Shown: positions 12,035-26,100, counted from the first letter of the stretch. The stretch is 64,000 nt of DNA from Sweltsa coloradensis (GCA_024449915.1 JAMZAV010001463.1:124001-188000); one strand, 5' to 3'. The notes: generated by a model from the letters alone, not told the origin. Numbers and translations are program-made.

Positions 12035-12523
12035 CCCCACAAATACAAAAATTTGTAAAAAAAAAAAAAAAAAAAACGGCAACCAAGCTCTCCTTCAAAA
12101 GTCTTCGGCTGTGAATGCTCTGAGATATAGAAGTTGAGTCAAGCTTTTCATTCTTTCTCCCTAGTTTCGCTTTGAAAAGAAGTAAGATCATTTTGCATGT
12201 TGACGAGCGCCAAGCCAACGATTTTTGTGGTAAAAAAGTACAATCTTTAAACTCGAAATCATAAAAAATTGCTTGGCTATGAACCAAATTCAATGGGTTA
12301 GCGAGTTTAAAATTTTTTACTTTTTTTCCACAAATTCGTTGGCTTGGCGCTCGTCAACAGGCGAAATGATCTTACTTCTTTTCAAAGCGAAACAAGGGAG
12401 AAAGAATGAAAAGCGTGGCTCAACTTCTATATCTCACAGCATTCACTGCCGAAGACTTTTGAACGAGAGCTTGGCTGCCGTTTTTTTTTTTTTTTTTTTT
12501 TACAAATTTTTGTATTTGTGGGG
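12035..12523. mobile_element. Fold-back element family FB1, copy A
   Basis: Two arms mirror each other around about 12270. The outer ends are CCCCACAAATACAAAAATTTG and its complement, followed by an A/T homopolymer. Inside, AAGTCTTCGGCTGTGAATGC and GACGAGCGCCAAGCCAACGA appear in both orientations. The 92- and 101-residue frames are the two strands of this palindrome. Related copies: 14888, 37655, a single arm at 49017 and an end fragment at 30412. It is non-autonomous, and its superfamily is not recognised. Confidence 0.8.
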
Positions 12524-13036
12524 ATATTACATCTTTTTGTTGTTTGCTTCCTATCAAGGCGTGAATGATGGACTTTGATTGAATTTGTTAAGTTCAGAGT
12601 TGTTTTTTTGACATTTTTGGGCCCACGGTCCCCCCAAATTTGCCCCCTTGGGTTTTAAGCGCTAGATATTTTATTCTGGTTAAGAGTATGTTTAATTTCA
12701 AGCTTTTACAAATTACTACGCCTGAGAATTTCGCGTTTTGATTTTCATTTTGATTTTCCCCTGGCCCGATTTTTGTTTTGAAAGCTAAAGTGGTTGCGCA
12801 TGAGGGACATCTAAGTGTGGCCCAAGTTTCAAAGTTCTAAAATGAACCGTTTTCTCTGCAAAGCGTCTTATTCATAAGAGTACGGAATTACCTAACTTTT
12901 GATAATTTTGATATCCCCGGTACTCGTTACACAAATTTGCTTTCCATATTCAAAAGTGATAAAGAATGAGAGATATGAAAGTGTATTCCACGTTTGAAAC
13001 TTCTCAGTTGTAGCGTTTTCTTTGAATGATTCATTT
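12524..13036 (+). repeat. Left part of a composite repeat unit (shared with 49134-50545)
   Basis: This segment contains TTTTTGGGCCCACGGTCCCC, then a TGTTTAATTTCAAGCTTTTACA-type block, then AAGAGTACGGAATTACCTA. The same order occurs at 49134-49277 plus 50180-50545, where a LINE interrupts it. The homology includes the 80 bp that joins the FB1 arm to this block, so the FB1 arm and this segment travelled as one unit. Not coding. Confidence 0.7.
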
Positions 13037-13503
13037 TTGTGTGGCTCGTTGGTCTTTGTGTGGCTCGTTGGTCTTTTGTGTGGCTCGTTGGTCTTGTTGT
13101 TAGCGTATCTGCTTCCAATGCAGAAGGTCCAGGGTTCGATTCCCGCTAAAGTCAGAAGTTTTTTAACTTCTGATTTGGACTTCAGTCCATCAGTTCTTGT
13201 CTTAGGAGTTTGTAAACGGTGACTTTGGAGCCGTCCTAGCAACGAAGCACATAATAAATTTCAAAGTTGTTCTGAATCGGCCTTGTTGATTCTGGCGTTG
13301 ATTCGCGGGTGTTCGCACTGTCCATACCACTGATTGCTATATTTCCTATTAAAAATATCGATCTTTGGTTGGTTATCGCTCACTCGTCGATTGCGTCGGG
13401 GCCTGCAGGGTTGGCTTGGTCGCTTTGATTTAAAGTCCCCCACTGAAAATCAGTTATATAACTGAGTGGGCAGACTCTAAATAAAATTTATTTATTTATT
13501 TAA
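13037..13503 (+). mobile_element. tRNA-derived SINE, family S copy 1
   Basis: The head is tRNA-like: an A-box region TGGCTCGTTGGTC (present three times in a row), an anticodon-like stem TCTGC/GCAGA with loop TTCCAAT reading CCA, and a B box GGTTCGATTCC at 13133-13143. A body of about 340 bp follows, ending in ATAACTGAGTGGGCAGACTC and an (ATTT)n tail. Other copies: 43739-44144 (minus), 35024-35140 (3' fragment, minus) and a divergent one at 41901. It sits inside the composite repeat; the uninterrupted counterpart is near 50545. Confidence 0.82.
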
Positions 13504-13508
13504 TGTTC

Positions 13509-14783
13509 AGAGTTGTTTTTTGACATTTTTGGCCCACGGTCTTTCCAAATTTAGCCCCTTGTGTTTTGGACACTAAATATTTATAATGGCTAAGAGCATG
13601 TTTAATTTCACGTTTGTACAAATTACCACGCCTTAGTAATTACGTGTTTTGATTATCATCCAAATTTTGATTTTCTCAGGTCCCTACCCGATACCCGATT
13701 TTGGTTTTGAAAGCAAACGGCACTGCGTCTGAGGTACATATAAGTGTGGTCCAAGTTTCATAGTTCTAAGATTTACCGTTTTCTCAGTAGTGCTCAATTT
13801 AGCTCCGCGGCGAATTAACTACCTAGCTAGCTAGAGCTAGCCAGCCTGCCGGAAGGTTTATGATGATGTTGAGAGCCTTTTTTTTAACACAGAACGGGTT
13901 GTCGGATCGGGTTGATTTTGTTTTGTTTTTGGTAGGTCATGGACCACATATCAGGTCATATACCGAGTTTCAAGATTGTAACTCTTTTGGGGCGGCGTGT
14001 GCAGATAGCTGAAAAGTGAAAACCCCCCCAACTCGGATAGCTGTATAGGGCCACGAGTTTGTCGTCGCCTAAGCAGTCGCATGCTCTTGGCTGCGGGCAC
14101 AATACAACAGTCCAAATATAGGCTTTAAAATTGACACTAAATTTTACGCCTATAATAGGTAAGTTAACAACATACTAATTGCTGTCTAAGATATAGGGCG
14201 ACGGTCGTCGCTCGCAGCCAAGATCCACACGTGTACTTACAAGGCGATCGAACTCGGCACTGTATACAGCTACCCGAGTTGTGGGGTTTTGAGCTATCTG
14301 CACAGGCCGCCCCGAAAGATTTACAATCTTGAAACTCGGTATATGAGCGTATATATGGTCCATGAACTACCAAAAATAAATCACCGCAAACCGATAACCC
14401 GTTCTGTGTTAAAATAGTGCCTCAACATCGTTGAAATCATTTCGGTTGGCTGACTGACTGACTGGCTGGCTGTCTGGCTGGCTAATTCTCCGCGGAGAGT
14501 TATAAGAGCCTACAGAGAAAACGGTACATCTTAGAACTTTGAAACTTGGACCACACAAAGATGTGCCTCAAACGCAGTGCCTTTTGCTTTTAAAACAAAA
14601 ATCCGGCAACAGGGACTGGAGAAAATCAAAATTTTGGATGATAGTTAAAACACAATATTACTACGGCGTGGTAATTTGTACAAACTTGAAATTAAACATG
14701 CTCGTAACTATATCTAGCTTCCAAAACACAAGGGACTAAATTTAGGGGGACCTTGGGCCCCAAACGTTAAAACACAACTCGCT
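13509..14783. mobile_element. 1.27-kb fold-back element family FB2, copy 1
   Basis: A left arm of about 590 bp (outer TTGGCCCACGGTC, then AGTTTCATAGTTCTAAGA, CACAGAACGGGTTGTCGGAT, CATATACCGAGTTTCAAGAT) is mirrored by the right arm ending in ACCTTGGGCCCC. The spacer is about 14100-14180. Each arm includes a stretch rich in GCTAGC or GGCTGGCT microsatellite. Single-arm relatives lie at 35457-35850 (minus) and 50546-51155 (plus), where the inner end reads GGGCGACGGTCG or its complement. No transposase is present. The 62- to 69-residue frames here are strand shadows of the arm. Confidence 0.8.
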
Positions 14784-14887
14784 TCTCGCTCAATTTCGAT
14801 GGAAAATTTCATTTGAAATTTCCCGCTTTCTTCGAAGTATCGGTTACAACTATTTTACGCTTTGATAGAAAAAAAAACAACAAGAAG

Positions 14888-15410
14888 ATCCACAAAAACA
14901 AAAATTAGTGGGGAAAAAAACTACAGCGCTTTTCATTCTTTCTCCCTAGTTTCGTATTGAAAAGTAGTAAGATCATATTTTCACCTGTTGACGAGCGCCA
15001 AGCCAACCATTTTCGTGATAAAAAAAGTTAAATTATTAAACTCAAAAGTCAAAATCATAAAAAATTGCTTGGCCATTGAATTTTTAGAGTTCTCGTAATG
15101 AACTTGACTGATGCATTTTGATGTTGTCTATTCTCATTACAACAAGAAACTGTTCGGAGCAAACAAAATTTAATGACCAAGATTTTTTTTAATGATTTTG
15201 AGTTTAAATATTTTACTTTTTTACCACGTAAATGGTTGGCTTGGCGCTCGTCAAGAGGCGAAATGATCTTACTTCTTTTCAATGCGAAACTAGGGAGAAA
15301 GAATGAAAAGCTTGGCTCAATTTTCTCTTGGCTCATCATTCACTGCCGAAGACTTTTGAAGGAGAGCAAGGCTGCCGGTTGTTTTTCAAACTTTTGTTGT
15401 TTTTGTAGGG
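14888..15410. mobile_element. Fold-back element FB1, copy C (outer ends worn)
   Basis: The CATTCTTTCTCCCTAGTTTC and GACGAGCGCCAAGCCAACCA blocks and their mirror images are clear around about 15100. The outer AAATACAAAAATTTG ends are decayed. The central spacer is longer than in copy A. Confidence 0.72.
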
Positions 15411-15582
15411 TGTAATTTACTATAAAACAAGTGTGACAGACAATCATAATGTTTTTCAACCCAAGTGGTAAAAAGGATAGGCCGAAGAAATAAACATGTT
15501 CATAGGCAAGATAGTCAAATTGATAGAGTTGAAGTAACAGAGTTTTATAGTTTAAAAAAATGTTAATCTATCGCAGAACAGC

Positions 15583-15768
15583 CATGTTGAGAATGTAGCT
15601 GCAGAGAAGATCTGTGGCGGTTTTATGTTTTTATGTTCTAAGACAATTGAAACAATATTGCAACACAACCCTTTTGAAGACGACCTGATCGAATCACACA
15701 TTAATTACGGGATTATTATTTGGGGCAATAGTAGCAAGAGGAACACAGATACATTACGATATGGAAAG
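15583..15768 (+). pseudogene. Non-LTR retrotransposon reverse transcriptase fragment (C-terminal region)
   Basis: Translation from 15583 gives HVENVAAEKICGG and then ESHINYGIIIWGNSSK. The second string is the conserved block downstream of the RT catalytic core in CR1/Jockey-type elements, typically of the form (S)HLNYGIxxWG. The frame soon runs into sequence without homology and ends at 15810. No upstream RT motifs are present, so it is a short 5'-truncated and 3'-degraded remnant. Inference: it comes from an element distinct from the LINE at 49278, because the residues differ. Confidence 0.5.
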
Positions 15769-15895
15769 CTCATTGACCCGGAACGAAATAGAATACGAAC
15801 ACACACTTAAAACAATTAACCAAGGTCACTTACATAAAAGATAGATTGTTTAGGTTGTTAAAGAGAGAATGAAAGTGCACAGAGGAACTAAAGAC

Positions 15896-16767
15896 TAGGG
15901 AAACGCCAAAGTCGTTGTTAAACGAGTGAGTGAGCCATGTGTTGAGTACCCGGTAACATTACTTTTCTTCCCCCTACAGCCCCTGCAGCCTCCCCGCCTA
16001 GCCTATCATAGGCTACAATGGAGCATTATGGCCTAAATTGTGGCCTAAACTTAAATACATTATTATTTATACGAATACGATTATCAAATTCAAATGCAAA
16101 TGCAAATGCAAATGTTCCCGGGTACTCAACACATGACTCGCTCACTCGTCTAACAACGACTTTGGCGTTTCCCTAGTCTAGTTGGCTAAGGCGCCCTTAT
16201 AGCCGAAATATGGAAGACGTGGGTTTAATCCCCATGTCGGGAAAGATTTTGTAATTTCTAGATTGTATTTAAAAAATAATTAAATATGTTTTGAAATGCA
16301 TATAACGCAGTGTAGTCCATCATCTGTGGCAATAGGGCCTACTGTGGTAAACATAGCCAGTACGAAATACGTGAAAATATTGCAAGGTTTACTCAATCTA
16401 CGAGCGGAATTTGGGGGTACCTTGACGTGCAACATTTGATAGACCTTGCATGGGCACGGCATTTCACGGCCAGGCGAATAACAAACAAAAAATATATTTT
16501 CAAAATCTAAACCATTGTCGTTAAAATAATTTCTAAACATTGGAAGCCTATTTTTCAATTTATTATTTCTTGTAGATTTAAATCGCAATGGATCTTGCTG
16601 ATTTTGTTAGCAGTTCTCAATAAACTCGTACCGGATGTCTGTTTAAAATTTCAGCGCAATTTGTTCAGCGATTCGGCTGATTTTCAACGTACACACACGC
16701 AGAATAACAGAATAAGGGCCGTTTAAGTTGAATGGAGATCACTCCGTTCGCTGCGCTCACTCGTTTA
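15896..16767 (-). mobile_element. Helentron-like composite element, family H3 copy f
   Basis: On the minus strand it starts TAAACGAGTGAGCGCAGCGA and ends with ACTCGT, a hairpin-like AACGACTTTGGCGTT, TCCCTAG and T. A second copy of the 3' end lies inside in the opposite orientation (16110-16177), so the last 280 bp form a palindrome with about 65-bp arms carrying TGTTGAGTACCCGG. A tRNA-like segment abuts the inner end at 16177. Copies with the same order occur at 60192 and 60914, so the composite itself was mobilised. Confidence 0.68.
16177..16242 (+). other. tRNA-like SINE head inside the H3 composite
   Basis: TAGTTGGCTAAGGCGC matches a pol III A box and GGGTTTAATCCC a B box, about 40 bp apart. 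An acceptor stem does not pair convincingly, so it is not called a functional tRNA. The same segment is found at 60534-60598 and 61479-61550 in the same position relative to the inner H3 end. Confidence 0.6.
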
Positions 16768-17186
16768 AAAAACACGATCATGTATGTGCCATTTCAAATC
16801 ACTTAAAATTCTTAAAGTTCCAGCAAAGAATATTTTATAGACTATATACTCTTTATGAAGGAACTTGTTATCACACGTGTGCAAGAAATTTCGGAAAACA
16901 ACAATGCAACACCCGCATCAGGAAAAATATACCTTAGCGTCAGGCAGACTGAAGCTTAGTGATAAGGCTCCATGTCGAGCAGGAAATTAGATTCCATCCC
17001 TGCTAGATCCTTGCTATAAATATACAAGGAAGACTACATCATTAGTTATTGGAAAGTACACTGTACAAAATCAAAGATGAAAGAAAAATTAAACCAAACT
17101 CAAGGGCCGAACGGTGATACGCTAGGTTTTCAGTTACGGTTCTTACACCAAAAGCAGACCCAATGGTAAAATAAATAGAAAAAGTT
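16768..17186. other. Spacer before the satellite; weak tRNA-like remnant
   Basis: No gene recognised. Around 16940-17005 there is a poor tRNA-like arrangement (AGCTTAGTGATAAGGCT, later AGATTCCATCCC) that may be an old SINE head. The 69-residue frame 16728-16937 is unsupported. Confidence 0.35.
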
Positions 17187-20100
17187 CACATGGTGTGTGG
17201 TATGATTGGGGGTGTACAAAGTTTACCACAAGATCATGTTTATAATGAGTGTAATGGGCACGTATGTCCTGTAGCGGTAAAGTTGCCCATGTTACTAACA
17301 ATGTACAATACAGTGTTAACCAATCGCTACAACACAATAAAATAAAGTCCAATATAATTATATTATTAGTGAACATGGTGTGTGGTATGTTTGGGGATGT
17401 ACAAAGTTTACCACAAGATCATGCTTATTGTATAAGGAATGAGTGTAATGGGCACGTATGTCCTGTAGCGGTAAAGTTGCCCATGTTACTAACAATGTAC
17501 AATTATACAGTGTTAACCAATCACTACAACACAATACAATATAGTCCAATATAAGTATATTATTAGTGAACATGGTGTGTGGTATGTTTGGGGATGTACA
17601 AAGTTTACCACAAGATCATGCTTATTGTATGTGGAATGAGTGTAATGGGCACGTATGTCCTGTAGCGGTAAAGTTGCCCATGTAACTAACAATGTACAAT
17701 ATACAGTGTTAACCAATCACTACAACACAATACAATATAGTCAATATAAGTATATTATTAGTGACATGGTGTGTGGTATGTTTGGGATGTACAACGTTTA
17801 CCACAAGATCATGCTTATTGTATGTGGAATGAGTGTAATGGGCACGTATGTCCTGTAGCGGTAAAATTGCCCATGTTACTAACAATGTACAATTATACAG
17901 TGTTAACCAATCACTACAACACAATGCAATATAGTCCAATATAAGTATATTATTAGTGAACATGGTGTGTGGTATGTTTGGGGATGTACAAAGTTTACCA
18001 CAAGATCATGCTTATTGTATAAGGAAGAGTGTAATAAGCACGTATGTCCTGTAGCGGTAAGTTGCCCATGTTACTAACAATGTAACAATTATACAGTGTT
18101 AACCAATCACTACAACACAATGCAATAAAGTCAATATAAGTATATTTTAGTGCACATGGTGTGTGGTATGTTTGGGGATGGACAAAGTTTACCAAAAGAT
18201 CATGCTTATTGTATAAGGAATGAGTGTAATGGGCACGTATGTCCTGTAGCGGTAAAATTGCCCATGCTACTACAATGTACAATTATACAGTGTTAACCAA
18301 TCACTACAACACAATACAATATAGTCCAATATAAGTATATTGTTAGTGAACATGGTGTGTGGTATGTTTGGGGATGTACAAAGTTTACCACAAGATCATG
18401 CTTATTGTATAAGGAATGAGTGTAATAAGCACGTATGTCCTGTAGCGGTAAAGTTGCCCATGCTACTAACAATGTACAATTATACAGTGTTAACCAATCA
18501 CTACAACACAATACAATAAAGTCCAATATAAGTATATTATTAGTGCACATGGTGTGTGGTATGTTTGGGGGTGTACAAAGTTTACCACAAGATCATGCTT
18601 ATTGTATGTGGAATGAGTGTAATGGGCACGTATGTCCTGTAGCGGTAAAGTTGCCCATGTTACTAACAATGTACAATTATACAGTGTTAACCAATCACTA
18701 CAACACAATACAATATAGTCCAATATAAGTATATTATTAGTGAACATGGTGTGTGGTATGATTGGGGGTGTACAAAGTTTACAACAAGATCATGCTTATT
18801 GTATGTGGAATGAGTGTAATGGGCACGTATGTCCTGTAGCGGTAAAGTTGCCCATGTTACTAACAATGTACAATATACAGTGTTAACCAATCACTACAAC
18901 ACAATGCAATATAGTCCAATATAAGTATATTGTTAGTGCAACATGGTGTGTGGTATGTTTGGGGATGTACAAAGTTTACCACAAGATCATGCTTATCGTA
19001 TGTGGAATGAGTGTAATAAGCACGTATGTCCTGTAGCGGTAAAGTTGCCCATGCTACTAACAATGTACAATTATACAGTGTTAACCAATCTCTACAACAC
19101 AATACAATATAGTCCAATATAAGTATATTATTAGTGAACATGGTGTGTGGTATGTTTGGGGATGTACAAAGTTTACCACAAGATCATGCTTATTGTATTG
19201 GAATGAGTGTAATAAGCACGTATGTCCTGTAGCGGTAAAGTTGCCCATGCTACTAACAATGTACAATTATACAGTGTTAACCAATCACTACAACACAATA
19301 CAATATAGTCCAATATAAGTATATTATTAGTGAACATGGTGTGTGGTATGTTTGGGGATGTACAAAGTTTACCACAAGATCATGCTTATTGTATAAGGAA
19401 TGAGTGTAATGGGCACGTATGTCCTGTAGCGGTAAAGTTGCCCATGCTACTAACAATGTACAATTATACAGTGTTAACCAATCACTACAACACAATGCAA
19501 TATAGTCCAATATAAGTATATTATTAGTGCACATGGTGTGTGGTATGATTGGGGGTGTACAAAGTTTACCACAAGATCATGCTTATTGTATAAGGAATGA
19601 GTGTAATGGGCACGTATGTCCTGTAGCGGTAAAGTTGCCCATGTTACTAACAATGTACAATTATACAGTGTTAACCAATCACTACAACACAATGCAATAT
19701 AGTCCAATATAAGTATATTGTTAGTGAACATGGTGTGTGGTATGTTTGGGGATGTACAAAGTTTACCACAAGATCATGCTTATTGTATGTGGAATGAGTG
19801 TAATGGGCACGTATGTCCTGTAGCGGTAAAGTTGCCCATGTTACTAACAATGTACAATATACAGTGTTAACCAATCACTACAACACAATGCAATATAGTC
19901 CAATATAAGTATATTGTTAGTGAACATGGTGTGTGGTATGTTTGGGGATGTACAAAGTTTACCACAAGATCATGCTTATTGTATAAGGAATGAGTGTAAT
20001 GGGCACGTATGTCCTGTAGCGGTAAAGTTGCCCATGTTACTAACAATGTACAATTATACAGTGTTAACCAATCACTACAACACAATACAATAAAGTCCAA

Positions 20101-23100
20101 TATAAGTATATTATTAGTGAACATGGTGTGTGGTATGTTTGGGGATGTACAAAGTTTACCACAAGATCATGCTTATTGTATAAGGAATGAGAGTAATGGG
20201 CACGTATGTCCTGTAGCGGTAAAGTTGCCCATGTTACTAACAATGTACAATTATACAGTGTTAACCAATCACTACAACACAATGCAATATAGTCCAATAT
20301 AAGTATATTATTAGTGCACATGGTGTGTGGTATGTTTGGGGATGTACAAAGTTTACCACAAGATCATGCTTATTGTATGTGGAATGAGTGTAATGGGCAC
20401 GTATGTCCTGTAGCGGTAAAGTTGCCCATGCTACTAACAATGTACAATTATACAGTGTTAACCAATCACTACAACACAATGCAATATAGTCCAATATAAG
20501 TATATTATTAGTGCACATGGTGTGTGGTATGTTTGGGGATGTACAAAGTTTACCACAAGATCATGCTTATTGTATAAGGAATGAGTGTAATGGGCACGTA
20601 TGTCCTGTAGCGGTAAAGTTGCCCATGCTACTAACAATGTACAATTATACAGTGTTAACCAATCACTACAACACAATACAATATAGTCCAATATAAGTAT
20701 ATTATTAGTGCACATGGTGTGTGGTATGTTTGGGGATGTACAAAGTTTACCACAAGATCATGCTTATTGTATGTGGAATGAGTGTAATGGGCACGTATGT
20801 CCTGTAGCGGTAAAGTTGCCCATGCTACTTACAATGTACAATTATACAGTGTTAACCAATCACTACAACACAATAAAATATAGTCCAATATAAGTATATT
20901 ATTAGTGAACATGGTGTGTGGTATGTTTGGGGATGTACAAAGTTTACCACAGGATCATGCTTATTGTATAAGGAATGAGTGTAATGGGCACGTATGTCCT
21001 GTAGCGGTAAAGTTGCCCATGCTACTAACAATGTACAATTATAGAGTGTTAACCAATCACTACAACACAATACAATATAGTCCAATATAAGTATATTATT
21101 AGTGAACATGGTGTGTGGTATGTTTGGGGATGTACAAAGTTTACCACAAGATCATGCTTATTGTATGTGGAATGAGTGTAATGGGCACGTATGTCCTGTA
21201 GCGGTAAAGTTGCCCATGTTACTAACAATGTACAATTATACAGTGTTAACCAATCACTACAACACAATACAATATAGTCCAATATAAGTATATTATTAGT
21301 GCACATGGTGTGTGGTATGTTTGGGGATGTACAAAGTTTACCACAAGATCATGCTTATTGTATAAGGAATGAGTGTAATGGGCACGTATGTCCTGTAGCG
21401 GTAAAGTTGCCCATGCTACTAACAATGTACAATTATACAGTGTTAACCAATCACTACAACACAATGCAATATAGTCCAATATAAGTATATTATTAGTGAA
21501 CATGGTGTGTGGTATGTTTGGGGATGTACAAAGTTTACCACAAGATCATGCTTATTGTATAAGGAATGAGTGTAATGGGCACGTATGTCCTGTAGCGGTA
21601 AAGTTGCCCATGCTACTTACAATGTACAATTATACAGTGTTAACCAATCACTACAACACAATACAATATAGTCCAATATAAGTATATTATTAGTGAACAT
21701 GGTGTGTGGTATGTTTGGGGATGTACAAAGTTTACCACAAGATCATGCTTATTGTATAAGGAATGAGTGTAATGGGCACGTATGTCCTGTAGCGGTAAAG
21801 TTGCCCATGCTACTTACAATGTACAATTATACAGTGTTAACCAATCACTACAACACAATGCAATATAGTCCAATATAAGTATATTATTAGTGAACATGGT
21901 GTGTGGTATGTTTGGGGATGTACAAAGTTTACCACAAGATCATGCTTATTGTATGTGGAATGAGTGTAATGGGCACGTATGTCCTGTAGCGGTAAAGTTG
22001 CCCATGTTACTAACAATGTACAATTATACAGTGTTAACCAATCACTACAACACAATACAATATAGTCCAATATAAGTATATTATTAGTGAACATGGTGTG
22101 TGGTATGTTTGGGGGTGTACAAAGTTTACCACAAGATCATGCTTATTGTATAAGGAATGAGTGTAATGGGCACGTATGTCCTGTAGCGGTAAAGTTGCCC
22201 ATGCTACTAACAATGTACAATTATAGAGTGTTAACCAATCACTACAACACAATGCAATATAGTCCAATATAAGTATATTATTAGTGAACATGGTGTGTGG
22301 TATGATTGGGGGTGTACAAAGTTTACCACAAGATCATGCTTATTGTATGTGGAATGAGTGTAATGGGCACGTATGTCCTGTAGCGGTAAAGTTGCCCATG
22401 TTACTAACAATGCACAATTATACAGTGTTAACCAATCACTACAACACAATAAAATATAGTCCAATATAAGTATATTATTAGTGAACATGGTGTGTGGTAT
22501 GTTTGGGGATGTACAAAGTTTACCACAAGATCATGCTTATTGTATGTGGAATGAGTGTAATGGGCACGTATGTCCTGTAGCGGTAAAGTTGCCCATGTTA
22601 CTAACAATGCACAATTATACAGTGTTAACCAATCACTACAACACAATACAATATAGTCCAATATAAGTATATTATTAGTGAACATGGTGTGTGGTATGTT
22701 TGGGGATGTACAAAGTTTACCACAAGATCATGCTTATTGTATAAGGAATGAGTGTAATAGGCACGTATGTCCTGTAGCGGTAAAGTTGCCCATGTTACTA
22801 ACAATGTACAATTATACAGTGTTAACCAATCACTACAACACAATACAATATAGTCCAATATAAGTATATTATTAGTGAACATGGTGTGTGGTATGATTGG
22901 GGGTGTACAAAGTTTACAACAAGATCATGCTTATTGTATGTGGAATGAGTGTAATGGGCACGTATGTCCTGTAGCGGTAAAGTTGCCCATGTTACTAACA
23001 ATGTACAATTATACAGTGTTAACCAATCACTACAACACAATACAATATAGTCCAATATAAGTATATTATTAGTGAACATGGTGTGTGGTATGTTTGGGGA

Positions 23101-26100
23101 TGTACAAAGTTTACCACAAGATCATGCTTATTGTATAAGGAATGAGTGTAATGGGCACGTATGTCCTGTAGCGGTAAAGTTGCCCATGTTACTAACAATG
23201 TACAATTATACAGTGTTAACCAATCACTACAACACAATACAATAAAGTCCAATATAAGTATATTATTAGTGAACATGGTGTGTGGTATGTTTGGGGATGT
23301 ACAAAGTTTACCACAAGATCATGCTTATTGTATAAGGAATGAGTGTAATAAGCACGTATGTCCTGTAGCGGTAAGTTGCCCATGTACTTACAATGTACAA
23401 TTATACAGTGTTAACCAATCACTACAACACAATACAATATAGTCCAATATAAGTATATTCTTAGTGAACATGGTGTGTGGTATGTTTGGGGATGTACAAA
23501 GTTTACCACAAGATCATGCTTATTGTATAAGGAATGAGTGTAATGGGCACGTATGTCCTGTAGCGGTAAAGTTGCCCATGTTACTAACAATGCACAATTA
23601 TACAGTGTTAACCAATCACTACAACACAATAAAATATAGTCCAATATAAGTATATTATTAGTGCACATGGTGTGTGGTATGATTGGGGGTGTACAAAGTT
23701 TACAACAAGATCATGCTTATTGTATAGGAATGAGTGTAATGGGCACGTATGTCCTGTAGCGGTAAAGTTGCCCATGCTACTTACAATGTACAATTATACA
23801 GTGTTAACCAATCACTACAACACAATGCAATATAGTCCAATATAAGTATATTATTAGTGCACATGGTGTGTGGTATGTTTGGGGATGTACAAAGTTTACC
23901 ACAAGATCATGCTTATTGTATGTGGAATGAGTGTAATGGGCACGTATGTCCTGTAGCGGTAAAGTAGCCCATGTTACTAACAATGTACAATTATACAGTG
24001 TTAACCAATCACTACAACACAATGCAATATAGTCCAATATAAGTATATTATTAGTGAACATGGTGTGTGGTATGTTTGGGGATGTACAAAGTTTACCACA
24101 AGATCATGCTTATTGTATAAGGAATGAGAGTAATGGGCACGTATGTCCTGTAGCGGTAAAGTAGCCCATGTTACTAACAATGTACAATTATACAGTGTTA
24201 ACCAATCACTACAACACAATACAATATAGTCCAATATAAGTATATTATTAGTGAACATGGTGTGTGGTATGTTTGGGGATGTACAAAGTTTACCACAAGA
24301 TCATGCTTATTGTATGTGGAATGAGTGTAATGGGCACGTATGTCCTGTAGCGGTAAAGTTGCCCATGCTACTAACAATGTACAATTATACAGTGTTAACC
24401 AATCACTACAACACAATACAATATAGTCCAATATAAGTTATATTATTAGTGAACATGGTGTGTGGTATGTTTGGGGATGTACAAACGTTTACCACAAGAT
24501 CATGCTATTGTATAAGGAATGAGTGTAATGGGCACGTATGTCCTGTAGCGGTAAAGTTGCCCATGTTACTAACAATGTACAATTATACAGTGTTAACCAA
24601 TCACTACAACACAATACAATATAGTCCAATATAAGTATATTATTAGTGAACATGGTGTGTGGTATGTTTGGGGATGTACAAAGTTTACCACAAGATCATG
24701 CTTATTGTATGTGGAATGAGTGTAATGGGCACGTATGTCCTGTAGCGGTAAAGTTGCCCATGTTACTAACAATGTACAATTATACAGTGTTAACCAATCA
24801 CTACAACACAATGCAATATAGTCCAATATAAGTATATTATTAGTGAACATGGTGTGTGGTATGATTGGGGGTGTACAAAGTTTACCACAAGATCATGCTT
24901 ATTGTATAAGGAATGAGTGTAATGGGCACGTATGTCCTGTAGCGGTAAAGTTGCCCATGTTACTAACAATGTACAATTATACAGTGTTAACCAATCACTA
25001 CAACACAATACAATAAGTCCAATATAAGTATATTATTAGTGCACATGGTGTGTGGTATGTTTGGGGGTGTACAAAGTTTACCACAAGATCATGCTTATTG
25101 TATAAGGAATGAGTGTAATAAGCACGTATGTCCTGTAGCGGTAAAGTTGCCCATGTTACTAACAATGTACAATTATACAGTGTTAACCAATCACTACAAC
25201 ACAATAAAATAAAGTCCAATATAAGTATATTATTAGTGAACATGGTGTGTGGTATGTTTGGGGATGTACAAAGTTTACCACAAGATCATGCTTATTGTAT
25301 AAGGAATGAGTGTAATGGGCACGTATGTCCTGTAGCGGTAAAGTTGCCCATGTTACTAACAATGTACAATTATACAGTGTTAACCAATCACTACAACACA
25401 ATAAAATAAAGTCCAATATAAGTATATTATTAGTGCACATGGTGTGTGGTATGTTTGGGGATGTACAAAGTTTACCACAAGATCATGCTTATTGTATGTG
25501 GAATGAGTGTAATGGGCACGTATGTCCTGTAGCGGTAAAGTTGCCCATGCTACTAACAATGTACAATTATACAGTGTTAACCAATCACTACAACACAATG
25601 CAATATAGTCCAATATAAGTATATTATTAGTGCACATGGTGTGTGGTATGTTTGGGGATGTACAAAGTTTACCACAAGATCATGCTTATTGTATGTGGAA
25701 TGAGTGTAATGGGCACGTATGTCCTGTAGCGGTAAAGTTGCCCATGTTACTAACAATGTACAATTATACAGTGTTAACCAATCACTACAACACAATGCAA
25801 TATAGTCCAATATAAGTATATTATTAGTGCACATGGTGTGTGGTATGATTGGGGGTGTACAAAGTTTACCACAAGATCATGCTTATTGTATGTGGAATGA
25901 GTGTAATGGGCACGTATGTCCTGTAGCGGTAAAGTTGCCCATGCTACTTACAATGTACAATTATACAGTGTTAACCAATCACTACAACACAATGCAATAT
26001 AGTCCAATATAAGTATATTATTAGTGAACATGGTGTGTGGTATGTTTGGGGATGTACAAAGTTTACCACAAGATCATGCTTATTGTATGTGGAATGAGTG

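Noticed and set aside
13085..13150. Functional tRNA-Trp gene
   Set aside because: The head has a CCA loop and B box but no paired acceptor stem, and it continues into a SINE body with other copies in the window.
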